Below the pieces are notes generated by a model. The model saw only the letters and a list, made by a program, of their open reading frames with translations. It did not search any database and was not told the origin of the DNA. Made by a program: the position numbers and the translations under genes. From assembly GCA_016217665.1 (NCBI GenBank), contig JACRHF010000025.1, positions 1-41,847 on the forward strand: DNA of 41,847 nt, given 5' to 3'. Of the stretch, positions 18,355 through 26,257 are shown one piece after another. Numbering within the stretch: the stretch's first letter is position 1; the number at the start of each line of letters is the position of its first letter. This stretch comes from Nitrospirota bacterium. Lineage in GTDB: Bacteria > Nitrospirota > 9FT-COMBO-42-15 > HDB-SIOI813.

Positions 18355-19517
18355 TCAGAAAAGTATTTATCGACGATACCACACTCCGGGATGGGGAACA
18401 GGCCGCTGAAGTTTCCTTCACCCTGGAAGAGAAGCTTCAGATCGCCCGGATGCTGGATGAAATCGGGGTGGACCAGATTGAGGCCGGGACTCCAGCCATG
18501 GGAGGAGAAGAGCAAGAGGCCATCCGGGCCATTGCGGCGTCAGGGCTCCGGGCAGGCGTACTGGCCTGGTGCCGGGCGACCCAGTCGGATATTGACGCGG
18601 CACTGGCCTGTGGGGTGAAAGGGGTGAACATCTCCCTTCCGGTTTCTGACATCCATATCCAGCATAAACTCCAAAAGACACGTGCTTGGGTGCTGGCACA
18701 ACTGCGGTGGGCCCTTTCCTATGCCAAACGGCACGGCCTCTATGTCTCGGTGGGCGCGGAGGATGCCTCTCGGGCCGACAGGAGATTTCTCGCCCTGTAT
18801 GGGCGGATAGCTGCCGATCATGGGGCTGACCGGTTACGCTATTGTGACACAGTCGGCGTTCTGGATCCCTTTACAACCTATGAGGCTATCCGTGCTCTGA
18901 AGGAGCAGGTTGGGATCTCCCTTGAGATTCATACCCACAACGACTTCGGCCTGGCGACGGCCAATGCCCTGGCGGCGGTGAAGGCAGGAGCCAGCTATGT
19001 GAATACCACTATCAACGGTCTTGGCGAGCGGGCTGGCAATGCTGCCCTGGAAGAGGTTGTGATGGCCCTTGAGCATCTCGATGGGATTTCCCGTCTTGTA
19101 AAAACGGAAGGGCTGGTCTCCCTTTGCCAAGAGGTGGCTCGAGCTTCTGGTTCCCCCATTCCTCCCTGGAAGGCCATTATAGGCCGCAATGCTTTCGCCC
19201 ACGAGTCTGGCATCCACGTGGACGGACTTCTGAAAGCCCGGCAGACCTATGAGGCTTTTGATCCGAAAGATCTGGGGTTGAACCACCGGATTGTGATCGG
19301 GAAACACTCGGGGACCCACGCCGTCCGGTTCTATTTCGCCCGGCTGGGGATCTTCCTGACCGAGGCGGAATCCCGGGCCCTGCTGGAGCCGATCCGGCGA
19401 CTGGCCTCGCTCCGGAAACGTTCTCTCTCCGCGGATGAGCTGCGGGGAATTTACGAAGGGGTTCCGGGGACTTCGAGCAAAAGCGAAGGAGGAAACCTGC
19501 ATTGGAAGATCTCCTGA
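18351..19517 (+). CDS. nifV: Homocitrate synthase NifV
   Basis: A 388-residue enzyme that condenses acetyl-CoA and 2-oxoglutarate to homocitrate, the organic ligand of FeMo-cofactor. The family motifs are DTTLRDGEQ (N terminus), HTHNDFGLATAN (metal-binding His pair) and AFAHESGIHVDGLL. There is no C-terminal regulatory LeuA domain, which fits NifV rather than isopropylmalate synthase. Its start overlaps the hydrolase stop, and its 3' end overlaps the hesA start. Confidence 0.93.
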   Translation: MIRKVFIDDTTLRDGEQAAEVSFTLEEKLQIARMLDEIGVDQIEAGTPAMGGEEQEAIRAIAASGLRAGVLAWCRATQSDIDAALACGVKGVNISLPVSDIHIQHKLQKTRAWVLAQLRWALSYAKRHGLYVSVGAEDASRADRRFLALYGRIAADHGADRLRYCDTVGVLDPFTTYEAIRALKEQVGISLEIHTHNDFGLATANALAAVKAGASYVNTTINGLGERAGNAALEEVVMALEHLDGISRLVKTEGLVSLCQEVARASGSPIPPWKAIIGRNAFAHESGIHVDGLLKARQTYEAFDPKDLGLNHRIVIGKHSGTHAVRFYFARLGIFLTEAESRALLEPIRRLASLRKRSLSADELRGIYEGVPGTSSKSEGGNLHWKIS

Positions 19518-20290
19518 TCGATCGAGCGTCGTCCGCCAAATCAGTCCTCCTTTCGGACCCCGGCCATTCCCGGTATCGGCGGCAGCTTCTGTTGAAAGGG
19601 ATCGGCCCGGAAGGGCAGGAGAAGCTCCGGCGGGCCACCGTGCTGGTGGCGGGGGTCGGGGGGCTCGGCGGCGCCGTTGCTCTCTATCTGGCGGCGGGTG
19701 TGGGCAGACTCGTTCTCGTCCATGCCGGGCCGATCGACCTGCCTGACCTCAACCGTCAGATCCTGATGACAGACGCGGGGATCGGCCGGAGCAGGGTACA
19801 TGTCGCCCGCGAGACCCTCCATCGGTTCAATCCGGAGGTCCGTGTGGACGTGGTGGATGATCGATCGCACGAAGGGAATATCAGCGATCTCCTCCAGGAG
19901 GCCGACCTATCGGTCAGTTGCCGCTACAACTTCGAAGAACGGGATCTCCTTAACAGGGCCTCGGTCACTTCCGGAAAGCCGGTGGTGGAGGCAGCCATGT
20001 ACGGGATGGAGTTCTATCTGACGACCTTGATTCCAGGCGCAACTCCTTGTTTGCGATGCATCTACCCGGAGTTTCCCTCCTGGGACCCGTTGGGGTTCCC
20101 GGTCCTCGGGGCGGTCTCCGGAACCCTGGGCTGCCTGGCAGCGGCCGAAGCGGTTAAACTCATCACCGGAATGGGTCAACCTCTTCGAGGCACGCTCCTT
20201 TACGGGGATCTCTCGGACATGACCTTCCGGAAGTTCCGGGTCAAAAGGCAACCCGGCTGTTTCGTGTGCGGAGACGGTGATGGAATATGA
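19502..20290 (+). CDS. hesA: HesA/MoeB/ThiF-family adenylyltransferase
   Basis: A 262-residue E1-like protein. The nucleotide loop is VLVAGVGGLGGAVALYLA, followed by DLPDLNRQIL, typical of the MoeB/ThiF/HesA group, and two Cys pairs near the C-terminal half (CLRC and CFVC) that likely bind zinc. HesA homologues are common in nif clusters and may supply sulfur or aid molybdenum handling; the exact reaction is unknown. It begins at a TTG at 19502, nine bases after AAGGAGG, inside the end of nifV. I see no better in-frame start. Confidence 0.85.
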   Translation: MEDLLIDRASSAKSVLLSDPGHSRYRRQLLLKGIGPEGQEKLRRATVLVAGVGGLGGAVALYLAAGVGRLVLVHAGPIDLPDLNRQILMTDAGIGRSRVHVARETLHRFNPEVRVDVVDDRSHEGNISDLLQEADLSVSCRYNFEERDLLNRASVTSGKPVVEAAMYGMEFYLTTLIPGATPCLRCIYPEFPSWDPLGFPVLGAVSGTLGCLAAAEAVKLITGMGQPLRGTLLYGDLSDMTFRKFRVKRQPGCFVCGDGDGI

Positions 20291-21035
20291 TCTTCCGGTT
20301 TTTCTCATTCTGATGGTGTTTCTGATCGCGGCCCTCTATTCCTCCGTAGGGCATGGTGGGGCGTCCGGTTATCTGGCCGTCCTGGTGCTCGCCGGATTCG
20401 CCCGGTCAGAGATCACTCCCGTCGTGTTGGTCCTCAATATCATAGTTGCGGCCACGGGATGGCTCCAGTATTCCCGTGCCGGCCATTTCGCTCCGCGATT
20501 GCTCCTGCCGTTCGTCATGACCTCTATCCCGGGCTCCTTCATCGGGGGGATGATCTCCGTGAATGAGACGGTTTGCGCCGTCATCCTGGGCGTCGCCCTC
20601 CTGGCAGCGGCCTTCCGCTTCCTGCTCCTCCCTTATCCGGCGTCCGTCCGGACCTCGCTGGCGACGGGACCGCTGTGGGGCCTCGCTCTGCCGGTCGGCC
20701 TGTCGCTTGGAATCCTCGCCGGGATGGCGGGCATCGGCGGCGGAGTCTTCTTGAGCCCCCTCCTTCTCCTGGTGGGGTGGGCCGACGCCAAAAAGACCGC
20801 AGCGGTCTCGGCGGCCTTCATTGTCCTCAATTCCGCAAGCAGTCTGCTGGCCCATTTTATCAAGGGAACCCCCTTCCATGAAAATCTATGGATCCCCATG
20901 GGGATCGCTGTTCTACTGGGAGGGAGATGGGGTTCCCACATGGGGGCCAACCGAATTCCGGCCCTCCGGCTCCAGCAGATTCTAGGTTCCGTCCTCCTGC
21001 TAGCCGCGATTAAACTCCTCTTTTCTTTTCAGTAA
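20280..21035 (+). CDS. TauE/SafE-family membrane permease
   Basis: A 251-residue integral membrane protein with about eight hydrophobic segments. Glycine-rich motifs at the two half-repeats, SSVGHGGASGYLAVLVL and GMAGIGGGVFLSPLLLL, are the hallmark of the TauE/SafE sulfite-exporter-like family. Substrates in this family are sulfur oxyanions or organosulfonates. In a nif operon it may move a sulfur compound or another anion needed for cofactor assembly; that is inference. It is the last gene of the operon, and its ATG overlaps the hesA 3' end. Confidence 0.88.
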   Translation: MEYDLPVFLILMVFLIAALYSSVGHGGASGYLAVLVLAGFARSEITPVVLVLNIIVAATGWLQYSRAGHFAPRLLLPFVMTSIPGSFIGGMISVNETVCAVILGVALLAAAFRFLLLPYPASVRTSLATGPLWGLALPVGLSLGILAGMAGIGGGVFLSPLLLLVGWADAKKTAAVSAAFIVLNSASSLLAHFIKGTPFHENLWIPMGIAVLLGGRWGSHMGANRIPALRLQQILGSVLLLAAIKLLFSFQ

Positions 21036-21251
21036 TCATAACCGGGGCGATGCGTTTCTCTGACCTGGACGGGCCGGACACGCCGGGACCCGACCGGGCG
21101 GAACGAAACCCAGCCGACTTGCGTGCCGCGACGTATCAAGCACCTTCCATGTTGCCTTCAAATCTTCCTCATTGTATTTTATGATCTCACCGATCAACTC
21201 CCGCCTTTTTGTCTTCTCTTCAGTCTCGACCGCCTCGATATGTTTGGCCAT
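21036..21251 (-). pseudogene. Broken ORF with MAKHIEAVETEE start, right edge of the nif island
   Basis: The frame begins MAKHIEAVETEEKTKRRELI and continues IKYNEEDLKATWKVLD, then changes to G+C-rich, Arg/Pro-rich sequence that looks like island DNA read out of context. The natural part is therefore only about 40 residues, with the rest replaced at the island junction near 21126. The same N terminus occurs at 4790. I do not recognise the family. Confidence 0.45.
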
Positions 21252-21275
21252 GGACCAATCTCCCCCTACTCATCC
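21216..21275 (+). repeat. Right copy of direct repeat bounding the nif island
   Basis: These 60 bases match 4755-4815 with two substitutions and one single-base gap, in the same orientation. The match stops abruptly on both sides. The downstream side enters the MNT nucleotidyltransferase fragment. Confidence 0.9.
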
Positions 21276-21536
21276 GCAAAAGGGGTGGGTAAACCATGGT
21301 CTGACTACGATATCTTAATCGTACTGAATAAGCGGGACAATAAAATTATTGATGAGATTTATGAGATTGTCACAGAATTCCAGTTGGAGCAGAGGGTTGA
21401 CATTTCGTTAAAGATATACAGGAAGGATGATTTTGAGATGAAGAATGCACTGCATACTCCATTCATGGAGCGTATTAAAAAAACAGGAGTCGTTCTTTGG
21501 ACCCGGTCAGAGCAGAACTTATCAAAGGCCAGATAA
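21262..21536 (+). pseudogene. 5'-truncated MNT-type nucleotidyltransferase (antitoxin of MNT-HEPN pair)
   Basis: The frame reads SSAKGVGKPWSDYDILIVLN, which matches the GS-x-D-x-D nucleotidyltransferase motif region of minimal nucleotidyltransferases from just after the GS. The preceding helix and the Gly-Ser are missing, replaced by the direct repeat. The C-terminal part runs VDISLKIYRKDDFEMKNALHTPFMERIKKTGVVLW. The HEPN frame overlaps its end, as in intact MNT-HEPN toxin-antitoxin operons. The loss of its start implies a dead gene. Confidence 0.75.
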
Positions 21537-21660
21537 AGAAGGCAGAAGAAAAATTGGCCGCGGCCAAATCTCTGCGTGAGGATGGCTTCCAGGACGACGC
21601 TATATCAAGGGCCTATTATGTCATGTTTCATGCCGGAAGTGCGGCACTCCTTTTTACAGT
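21497..21660 (+). pseudogene. 3'-truncated HEPN-domain protein (toxin of MNT-HEPN pair)
   Basis: From a TTG at 21497 the frame reads IKGQIKKAEEKLAAAKSLREDG and AISRAYYVMFHAGSAALLF, the start of a HEPN domain. It then breaks off at about 21660, where the sequence becomes the 3' end of iscX on the other strand. More than half of the domain is missing, so the protein is not functional. Confidence 0.7.
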
Positions 21661-21875
21661 GGAGAGTCACAGCCTGCCTTGTACTCTTCATACCAGGCCA
21701 TCTGGATGGCCTCTAAGATTCCTTCGTTGGACTTCTTCGGGTCATCTGAAAAGTCAGGGAGAGAAACAACCCATTCATGCAGGTCTGTAAACCGGACGGT
21801 GAGAGGATCCCTATCCGGGTATTTTTCATAGAGCTTTAGGGCGATATCCTCGGTGTCTTTCCAGGTCAGTTTCAT
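21654..21875 (-). CDS. iscX: Fe-S assembly protein IscX
   Basis: A 73-residue acidic protein with the IscX pattern LTWKDTEDIALKLYEKYP, LTVRFTDLHEWVVSLPDFSDDP and NEGILEAIQMAWYEEY. IscX binds IscS and modulates the rate of cluster assembly. The last eight residues (KAGCDSPL) look like a new end created where the sequence meets the HEPN remnant. It is the last gene of the ISC operon, seven bases after fdx. Confidence 0.88.
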   Translation of the reverse strand: MKLTWKDTEDIALKLYEKYPDRDPLTVRFTDLHEWVVSLPDFSDDPKKSNEGILEAIQMAWYEEYKAGCDSPL

Positions 21876-21882
21876 TGCGGCA

Positions 21883-22224
21883 TCACTTCTTCGGGATCTC
21901 TACGATGACATCCCCATAGACATGGGTCTGACAGCCAAGGCGGGATGTCAGTGTTAAGCCTTTTGCCTTATCGAGCATGTCATCCTCTTCATCTTCCATT
22001 TCAGAGAGGTTCTCCATCCCCCCTTTGACGATGATGTGACAGGTGGTGCATGCACAATTGCCGCCGCAGTTATGTTCCAGGGGAATGTCATGCCTCAGGG
22101 CGATCTCAAGGACAGACTCCCCCTTCTCACCTTCAACAGTCACATCCAGCGGCTGGAAGGTGACCTTTACCCTTTTTTCCGTTGCTGTTTCAGCCCCATG
22201 ATAGTCACTTAACTTCGTTTCCAT
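21883..22224 (-). CDS. fdx: ISC-type 2Fe-2S ferredoxin
   Basis: A 113-residue adrenodoxin-type ferredoxin. The cluster ligands are in HNCGGNCACTTCH (C-x5-C-x2-C), with the fourth Cys in SRLGCQTHV. The acidic helix LSEMEDEEDDMLDKA is typical of ISC Fdx and interacts with IscS. It supplies electrons for sulfur reduction during cluster assembly on IscU. The N-terminal twelve or so residues are not conserved. Confidence 0.92.
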   Translation of the reverse strand: METKLSDYHGAETATEKRVKVTFQPLDVTVEGEKGESVLEIALRHDIPLEHNCGGNCACTTCHIIVKGGMENLSEMEDEEDDMLDKAKGLTLTSRLGCQTHVYGDVIVEIPKK

Positions 22225-22244
22225 GTCTCATGCCTATCGAATCC

Positions 22245-22598
22245 TTATGTAGTAAAAGACGACCCGCAGCCACAGCTTCCCTTGGCCAGGGGATTGATAA
22301 ATTTAAAGCCTCCGCCTGTAAGACCGCTGGTGTAATCGATCGTCGTACCGGAGAGATACAAGGCGCTCTTCACATCGATGATCACCTTGATCCCATCCGT
22401 CTCATAGGTCTGGTCATCAGATTTGACCTCATTGTCAAAATTCATGGTGTAGGTGAATCCGGCACAACCTCCGCCTGTGACGCCGATCCGGAGCCCGGCC
22501 CCCTCGATCTTGTTATCAGCCATAATCCGCTTGACAGCCTTTACGGCCTCTTCAGTCAAAGTGACCGGATGGCTTGTAGTCGTAGTAGTCGTTTCCAT
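22245..22598 (-). CDS. iscA: A-type Fe-S carrier protein (IscA/ErpA)
   Basis: A 117-residue A-type carrier. The three conserved cysteines are C45 (GGGCAGFTY), C109 and C111 (GSCGCGSSF). It accepts clusters or iron and passes them to target enzymes. The N terminus begins with a run of six threonines (METTTTTTSH), a low-complexity stretch that may vary. It sits between iscU and fdx. Confidence 0.92.
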   Translation of the reverse strand: METTTTTTSHPVTLTEEAVKAVKRIMADNKIEGAGLRIGVTGGGCAGFTYTMNFDNEVKSDDQTYETDGIKVIIDVKSALYLSGTTIDYTSGLTGGGFKFINPLAKGSCGCGSSFTT

Positions 22599-22617
22599 AT
22601 TTTCCCCTCCTTACTGA

Positions 22618-23004
22618 TTACTCGTTTCCATTATGACTCCTCTTATAATCATCGATGGCGGCCTTGATCGCATCTTCAGCTAATACCGAGCAGTGGATCT
22701 TGACAGGCGGCAGGTGCAGGGTCTCCACGATCTCTGTATTTTTGATCGTCATGGCCTCATCCAAGGTCTTCCCCTTAACCCACTCGGTCGCTAAGCTGGA
22801 GCTTGCTATGGCGCTGCCGCATCCGAAGGTCTTAAACTTCGCATCGACGATAACCCCGTTATCAATCTTTAACTGGAGCTTCATCACATCCCCGCATTCC
22901 GGGGCCCCGACAATGCCTGTTCCCACATCCTTCGAATCCTTCTCAAAACTCCCGACATTCCGCGGATTGTTGTAGTGGTCGACGACTTCATCACTGTATG
23001 ACAT
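22618..23004 (-). CDS. iscU: Fe-S cluster scaffold IscU
   Basis: A 128-residue scaffold, the normal IscU length. The cluster-binding residues are C37 with D39 (APECGDVM), C62 (FGCGSAIAS) and C105 (KIHCSVLAED). The LPPVK segment is the HscA-binding site in enterobacteria; it is kept here (HLPPVKIHC) though no hscA or hscB is in this operon. Confidence 0.95.
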   Translation of the reverse strand: MSYSDEVVDHYNNPRNVGSFEKDSKDVGTGIVGAPECGDVMKLQLKIDNGVIVDAKFKTFGCGSAIASSSLATEWVKGKTLDEAMTIKNTEIVETLHLPPVKIHCSVLAEDAIKAAIDDYKRSHNGNE

Positions 23005-23020
23005 ATTTAAACACCTCCCT

Positions 23021-24235
23021 TTAGTCCTTTCTCCACTTGACCTGTTTCAGGTCAACACCTGCCTTGACCATCTCATAGAGGGGAGACATCTCCCTTAGCC
23101 GGTTGACAGTCTCTATCACCCTGCCGATCACATAGTCTACCTCTTTCTCTGTATTGAACCTTCCAAGGCCAAATCTTACCGACGAGTGCGCAAGCTCTAT
23201 GCCGATCCCAAGGGCCTGTAATACATAAGAGGGCTCCAGCGTTGCTGAGGTGCAGGCCGAACCCGATGAGAGCGCTACTTCCCTGAGCCCCATCAGCATG
23301 GATTCCCCTTCCACATAGGCAAAGCTGAGGTTCAGATTACCCGGCATCCTCTTCGCTGGATGCCCGTTAAGATAGACCTCTTCCAGAGCCCCCATGAGCC
23401 CGCTGCGCAGCCTTTCCCTGAGGCGCAAGAGCCGGGCGGCCTCCTCATCCATTACCTCCATGGCAATCTCACAGGCCTTTCCAAATCCGACAATACCCGG
23501 GACATTGAGTGTCCCGGAACGCATCCCTCGTTCATGTCCGCCACCATCCATCATCGGGGCAAGCCGGACGCGGGGATTCTTACGCCTTACATAAAGGGCC
23601 CCTATCCCCTTTGGCCCATAGAGCTTGTGCGCTGTAAAAGACAAAAGATCAATCCCCATCGCCTGGACATCCACCTTCACCTTTCCAACACCCTGGGTGG
23701 CATCACAGTGAAATAGGACACCCCTTTCTTTGGCGATCTTTCCAATCTCCTCAACAGGCTGTATGACCCCTATCTCATTATTGACCAGCATGATGGAGAT
23801 CAGGATCGTCCTGTCCGTAATCGCCTTCCTGACCTCCTCAGGGTCCACAAGGCCCTCCCGGTCCACAGGGAGATAGGTCACCCTGATCCCTGACTTCTCA
23901 AGCCGTTTCGCCGTATCCAGTACAGAGCGGTGTTCTGTCACCTGGGTGATGATGTGATCCCCCTTCTCTGCGTACATCTCTGCCACCCCTTTAAGGGCGA
24001 GGTTATTGGACTCTGTAGCCCCGCTTGTAAAGATGATCTCCTTAGGGTCCGCATGGATAATCTTCGCAAGCCTCTCCCGCCCAACCTCTACCGCCTTGTC
24101 CGCGTCCCAGCCGAAACTGTGGTTGCGGCTCGCCGCATTCCCGAAGTGAACGGTAAAATAGGGGATCATCTCCTCCACCACCCCCGGGTCAACCCTGGTG
24201 GTAGAATGATTGTCCATGTAGATAGGCAGATTCAT
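23021..24235 (-). CDS. iscS: Cysteine desulfurase IscS
   Basis: A 404-residue PLP enzyme that removes sulfur from cysteine for Fe-S assembly. The PLP lysine lies in [15 protein letters not shown], and the catalytic Cys in [17 protein letters not shown], the long-loop form of class I (IscS/NifS) enzymes. ATG 24235 is better placed (five bases after GGAGG) than the adjacent ATG 24238. With no nifS in the island, this enzyme may also serve nitrogenase cluster synthesis. Confidence 0.94.
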   Translation of the reverse strand: MNLPIYMDNHSTTRVDPGVVEEMIPYFTVHFGNAASRNHSFGWDADKAVEVGRERLAKIIHADPKEIIFTSGATESNNLALKGVAEMYAEKGDHIITQVTEHRSVLDTAKRLEKSGIRVTYLPVDREGLVDPEEVRKAITDRTILISIMLVNNEIGVIQPVEEIGKIAKERGVLFHCDATQGVGKVKVDVQAMGIDLLSFTAHKLYGPKGIGALYVRRKNPRVRLAPMMDGGGHERGMRSGTLNVPGIVGFGKACEIAMEVMDEEAARLLRLRERLRSGLMGALEEVYLNGHPAKRMPGNLNLSFAYVEGESMLMGLREVALSSGSACTSATLEPSYVLQALGIGIELAHSSVRFGLGRFNTEKEVDYVIGRVIETVNRLREMSPLYEMVKAGVDLKQVKWRKD

Positions 24236-24253
24236 CATTTCCTCCTTTTTTGC

Positions 24254-24278
24254 GGGGACAGATTTTAAATCTGTCCCC
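24254..24278. repeat. GGGGACA-type palindromic repeat
   Basis: GGGGACAGATTT, one T, then AAATCTGTCCCC: a perfect 12-bp inverted repeat with a single-base spacer between iscR and iscS. The last base overlaps the iscR stop codon. It shares its outer GGGGACAGATTTA-type arm with the element at 28046-28120. Confidence 0.8.
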
Positions 24279-24703
24279 TAAATCTCACTTGGTTCAAAAG
24301 ATTCTGTCAACTCTGCAAGGGTGGTCTTGTTTAACAGCTCTAAAATCCTGTACTCCAACTTCTGCATCGGTGTCCTGATATTGCACTTCTCAAACTGACA
24401 GCACTTGACACGGGCCTCCTCAGAACAGTCAAGGATGTTCAGATCCCCATTCAGGGTCTCTATTATCTTGGCTACCGTAATCGCAGAGGGGTTCAGACTG
24501 AGGGAGTACCCCCCTTTGGGACCACTCACACTGGTAATAATCCCCCCTTTGACCATCCGCTGAAGTATCTTGGCCAGGAGTTCTAAAGGGATATCGTAGG
24601 CCTCTGCGATCTCTTTGGTATTGACCACCTTTTCATTGTAATTCGAAGCGATATAGGCTATGGCCATCAATCCGTAATCCACCTTTTTTGTTAACTTCAG
24701 CAT
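24278..24703 (-). CDS. iscR: Rrf2-family transcription regulator (IscR-like)
   Basis: A 141-residue Rrf2 protein. An N-terminal winged helix (KKVDYGLMAIAYIAS ... GPKGGYSLSL) is followed by a cysteine cluster C93, C101, C102, C107 (LDCSEEARVKCCQFEKC) that would hold an Fe-S cluster, as in IscR. It is the first gene of the ISC operon, and a palindrome matching Rrf2-type sites overlaps the promoter. Autorepression according to Fe-S status is expected. Confidence 0.92.
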   Translation of the reverse strand: MLKLTKKVDYGLMAIAYIASNYNEKVVNTKEIAEAYDIPLELLAKILQRMVKGGIITSVSGPKGGYSLSLNPSAITVAKIIETLNGDLNILDCSEEARVKCCQFEKCNIRTPMQKLEYRILELLNKTTLAELTESFEPSEI

Positions 24704-24749
24704 ATCAATGCGCCCTCTTTATCCCTGAATCTATGTCCGACCATTATGG

Positions 24750-24772
24750 TATCCGACCCGATTAGTCGGATA
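24750..24772. promoter_or_regulatory. Rrf2/IscR-type operator
   Basis: TATCCGAC, seven bases, then GTCGGATA: a perfect 8-bp inverted repeat just downstream of the -10 of the isc promoter. It resembles type-1 IscR sites (ATA..GAC-N-GTC..TAT). A further TCCGAC half-site lies at 24736-24741. Confidence 0.7.
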
Positions 24773-24774
24773 TA

Positions 24775-24803
24775 ACTATAACAAGTTATAAAACGCGTGT
24801 CAA
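24775..24803 (-). promoter_or_regulatory. Sigma-70 promoter of the isc operon
   Basis: On the minus strand TTGACA (24803-24798) and TATAGT (24780-24775) are separated by exactly 17 bases. The start of transcription would fall in the operator palindrome, so repressor binding would block polymerase. Confidence 0.8.
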
Positions 24804-24829
24804 GCCCTTTTTGAAGGCATGTCGCAACC

Positions 24830-25013
24830 CCTCGGTGGAGGGGGGGCCGTTTTCCCTTCGCTCCTGGCCTTCGCAGTTGACCTATCTAAGACTCGCAGGC
24901 GGGGAAGCCTTCCAGCCTCTAACGGGCTGGCTTTCCTCCGCCTGCTCGCTTTGATAGGTGCCCAACTGCTCTCGGCAAGTCGCTCAGGGAAAACGGCCCC
25001 CCCTCCACCGAGG
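24830..25013. repeat. Long nested inverted-repeat element
   Basis: A 28-base arm (24830-24857) is matched exactly by its reverse complement at 24986-25013. Inside, further stems nest in order: GCAGTTG/CAACTGC, CTATC/GATAG, GCAGGCGG/CCGCCTGC and CCAGCC/GGCTGG around a short loop, separated by small bulges. The whole 184 bases could fold as one long hairpin. It fills most of the 417-base gap between the iscR and APH-like starts and codes for nothing convincing. A MITE-like repeat or a structured RNA are both possible. Confidence 0.75.
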
Positions 25014-25120
25014 CATCATGGCACCTCTTACTCTGTTGTTATTCTCTTAAACAAGTGGTATCATTCTGCAAAATTTAGCTACAAAATTTGGCTGCAAAAT
25101 TTCCGGGATGGGTCAACTCA

Positions 25121-26215
25121 ATGCCTGAACTAAACAGAGAAAGGCTGGAAGGATATCTTTCCTCCATCTATAAGACACAGGTACGTATAGGCTCCATCAG
25201 TGAGATCGGTAAAGAAGGGGTCAGTGGTCTTAAGGGCTTTGGATATGGGATACCCTATGTCATATCCTTTTCCGTAGACAGTGAGGTTAAGAGGGTGGTG
25301 CTGGAGACCATGTCACCCAATAGCTTCGGCCATGACCACTTCTCAGACAGGGCACAGGGCCTTCTGTGGGACCACTCTGCCTTTAACAGACTGCCACGAC
25401 ATGTACGGTCTATAGATGCAGGGGCCTTTACCCAGGATGGACAGATTATCTCTGTCGGTGAGGCAGAGGAGTTCTTCATCCTGACAGAGTTTGCAGAAGG
25501 GGCCGGATATGATCAGGACTTAAAGAGGATAGCCTCGACCGGAAAGATGGGGTCCATGGATGAGGACCGGGCAAAGACCCTTGCAGGATACCTCGTCTCT
25601 ATCCATCGCGTCAAAATGGATGCCCCTCATCTTTATACCCGGAGGATCAGGGACCTCATCGGACATGGGGAATGCATCATGGGGCTTATAGACAACTACC
25701 CGCCGGGACATTCTTTCATCACATCAAACCTGCTGCAGAGGATCGAAAAGGGGTGTGTCGCCTGGCGATGGAAGATCAAGGGCCTCGGACACCGCCTGTG
25801 TCAGGTGCATGGCGACTTTCATCCATGGAATATCCTCTTCCGGGAGGGGACAGACTATACGGTGTTAGACCGGGCAAGAGGGGAGTGGGGTGAGCCCGCA
25901 GATGATGTGGGGACAATGGTCATCAACTACATCTTCTTCTCATTACAGCGGTATGGCCGGCTGGAAGGGGACTTTGAGAGGCTCTATTCCACTTTCTGGA
26001 AAACGTATATGGACGCTGCAGGGGATGTCGAAATGCTCAAAGTAATACAGCCATTCCTGGCCTGGAGGGGACTGGTCATAGCTAATCCATTATGGTATCC
26101 TGCGCTCTCCCCTGAGGTCAGAAAGGGATTGTTTAATTTTATAGAAAATGTCCTTGCGAATGAGGAGTTCAGGCCGGAAAAGGCCAATGAATATCTGGAC
26201 ATTAATCCCCCCTAA
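25121..26215 (+). CDS. APH-family phosphotransferase (small-molecule kinase)
   Basis: A 364-residue protein with the aminoglycoside-phosphotransferase/choline-kinase catalytic loop QVHGDFHPWNILF and the metal-binding DRARGEWGEPADDVG region. The N-terminal lobe has GIPYVISFSVDSEVKRVVLETM, with the ATP-anchoring strand. Resistance is unlikely to be the role; such kinases phosphorylate sugars, choline or other hydroxyl compounds. It is followed by an APS-kinase-like gene and archaeal-type MAT, suggesting a shared pathway. I prefer ATG 25121 over an in-frame TTG at 25088. The last codons and stop (DINPP) are supplied by a C-rich palindromic repeat. Confidence 0.78.
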   Translation: MPELNRERLEGYLSSIYKTQVRIGSISEIGKEGVSGLKGFGYGIPYVISFSVDSEVKRVVLETMSPNSFGHDHFSDRAQGLLWDHSAFNRLPRHVRSIDAGAFTQDGQIISVGEAEEFFILTEFAEGAGYDQDLKRIASTGKMGSMDEDRAKTLAGYLVSIHRVKMDAPHLYTRRIRDLIGHGECIMGLIDNYPPGHSFITSNLLQRIEKGCVAWRWKIKGLGHRLCQVHGDFHPWNILFREGTDYTVLDRARGEWGEPADDVGTMVINYIFFSLQRYGRLEGDFERLYSTFWKTYMDAAGDVEMLKVIQPFLAWRGLVIANPLWYPALSPEVRKGLFNFIENVLANEEFRPEKANEYLDINPP

Positions 26216-26242
26216 CCCCCCTTTAATAAAGGGGGGGGATTT
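26204..26242. repeat. C6/G6-type palindromic repeat carrying the APH stop codon
   Basis: AATCCCCCCTAACCCCCC, then TTTAATAAAGGGGGGGGATT: complementary C- and G-runs form a hairpin. It gives the upstream gene its last two Pro codons and its TAA stop. A close relative is at 37651-37699. Confidence 0.75.
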
Positions 26243-26257
26243 TTGAGAGGAGGTCCA

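Noticed and set aside
24819-25133. A 104-codon open frame across the long hairpin
   Set aside because: It lies almost wholly in the inverted repeat, has repeat-derived composition and no ribosome site.
25121-26215. Antibiotic resistance gene
   Set aside because: The catalytic loop shows only that it is an APH-fold kinase; neighbours and sequence give no support for an aminoglycoside substrate.
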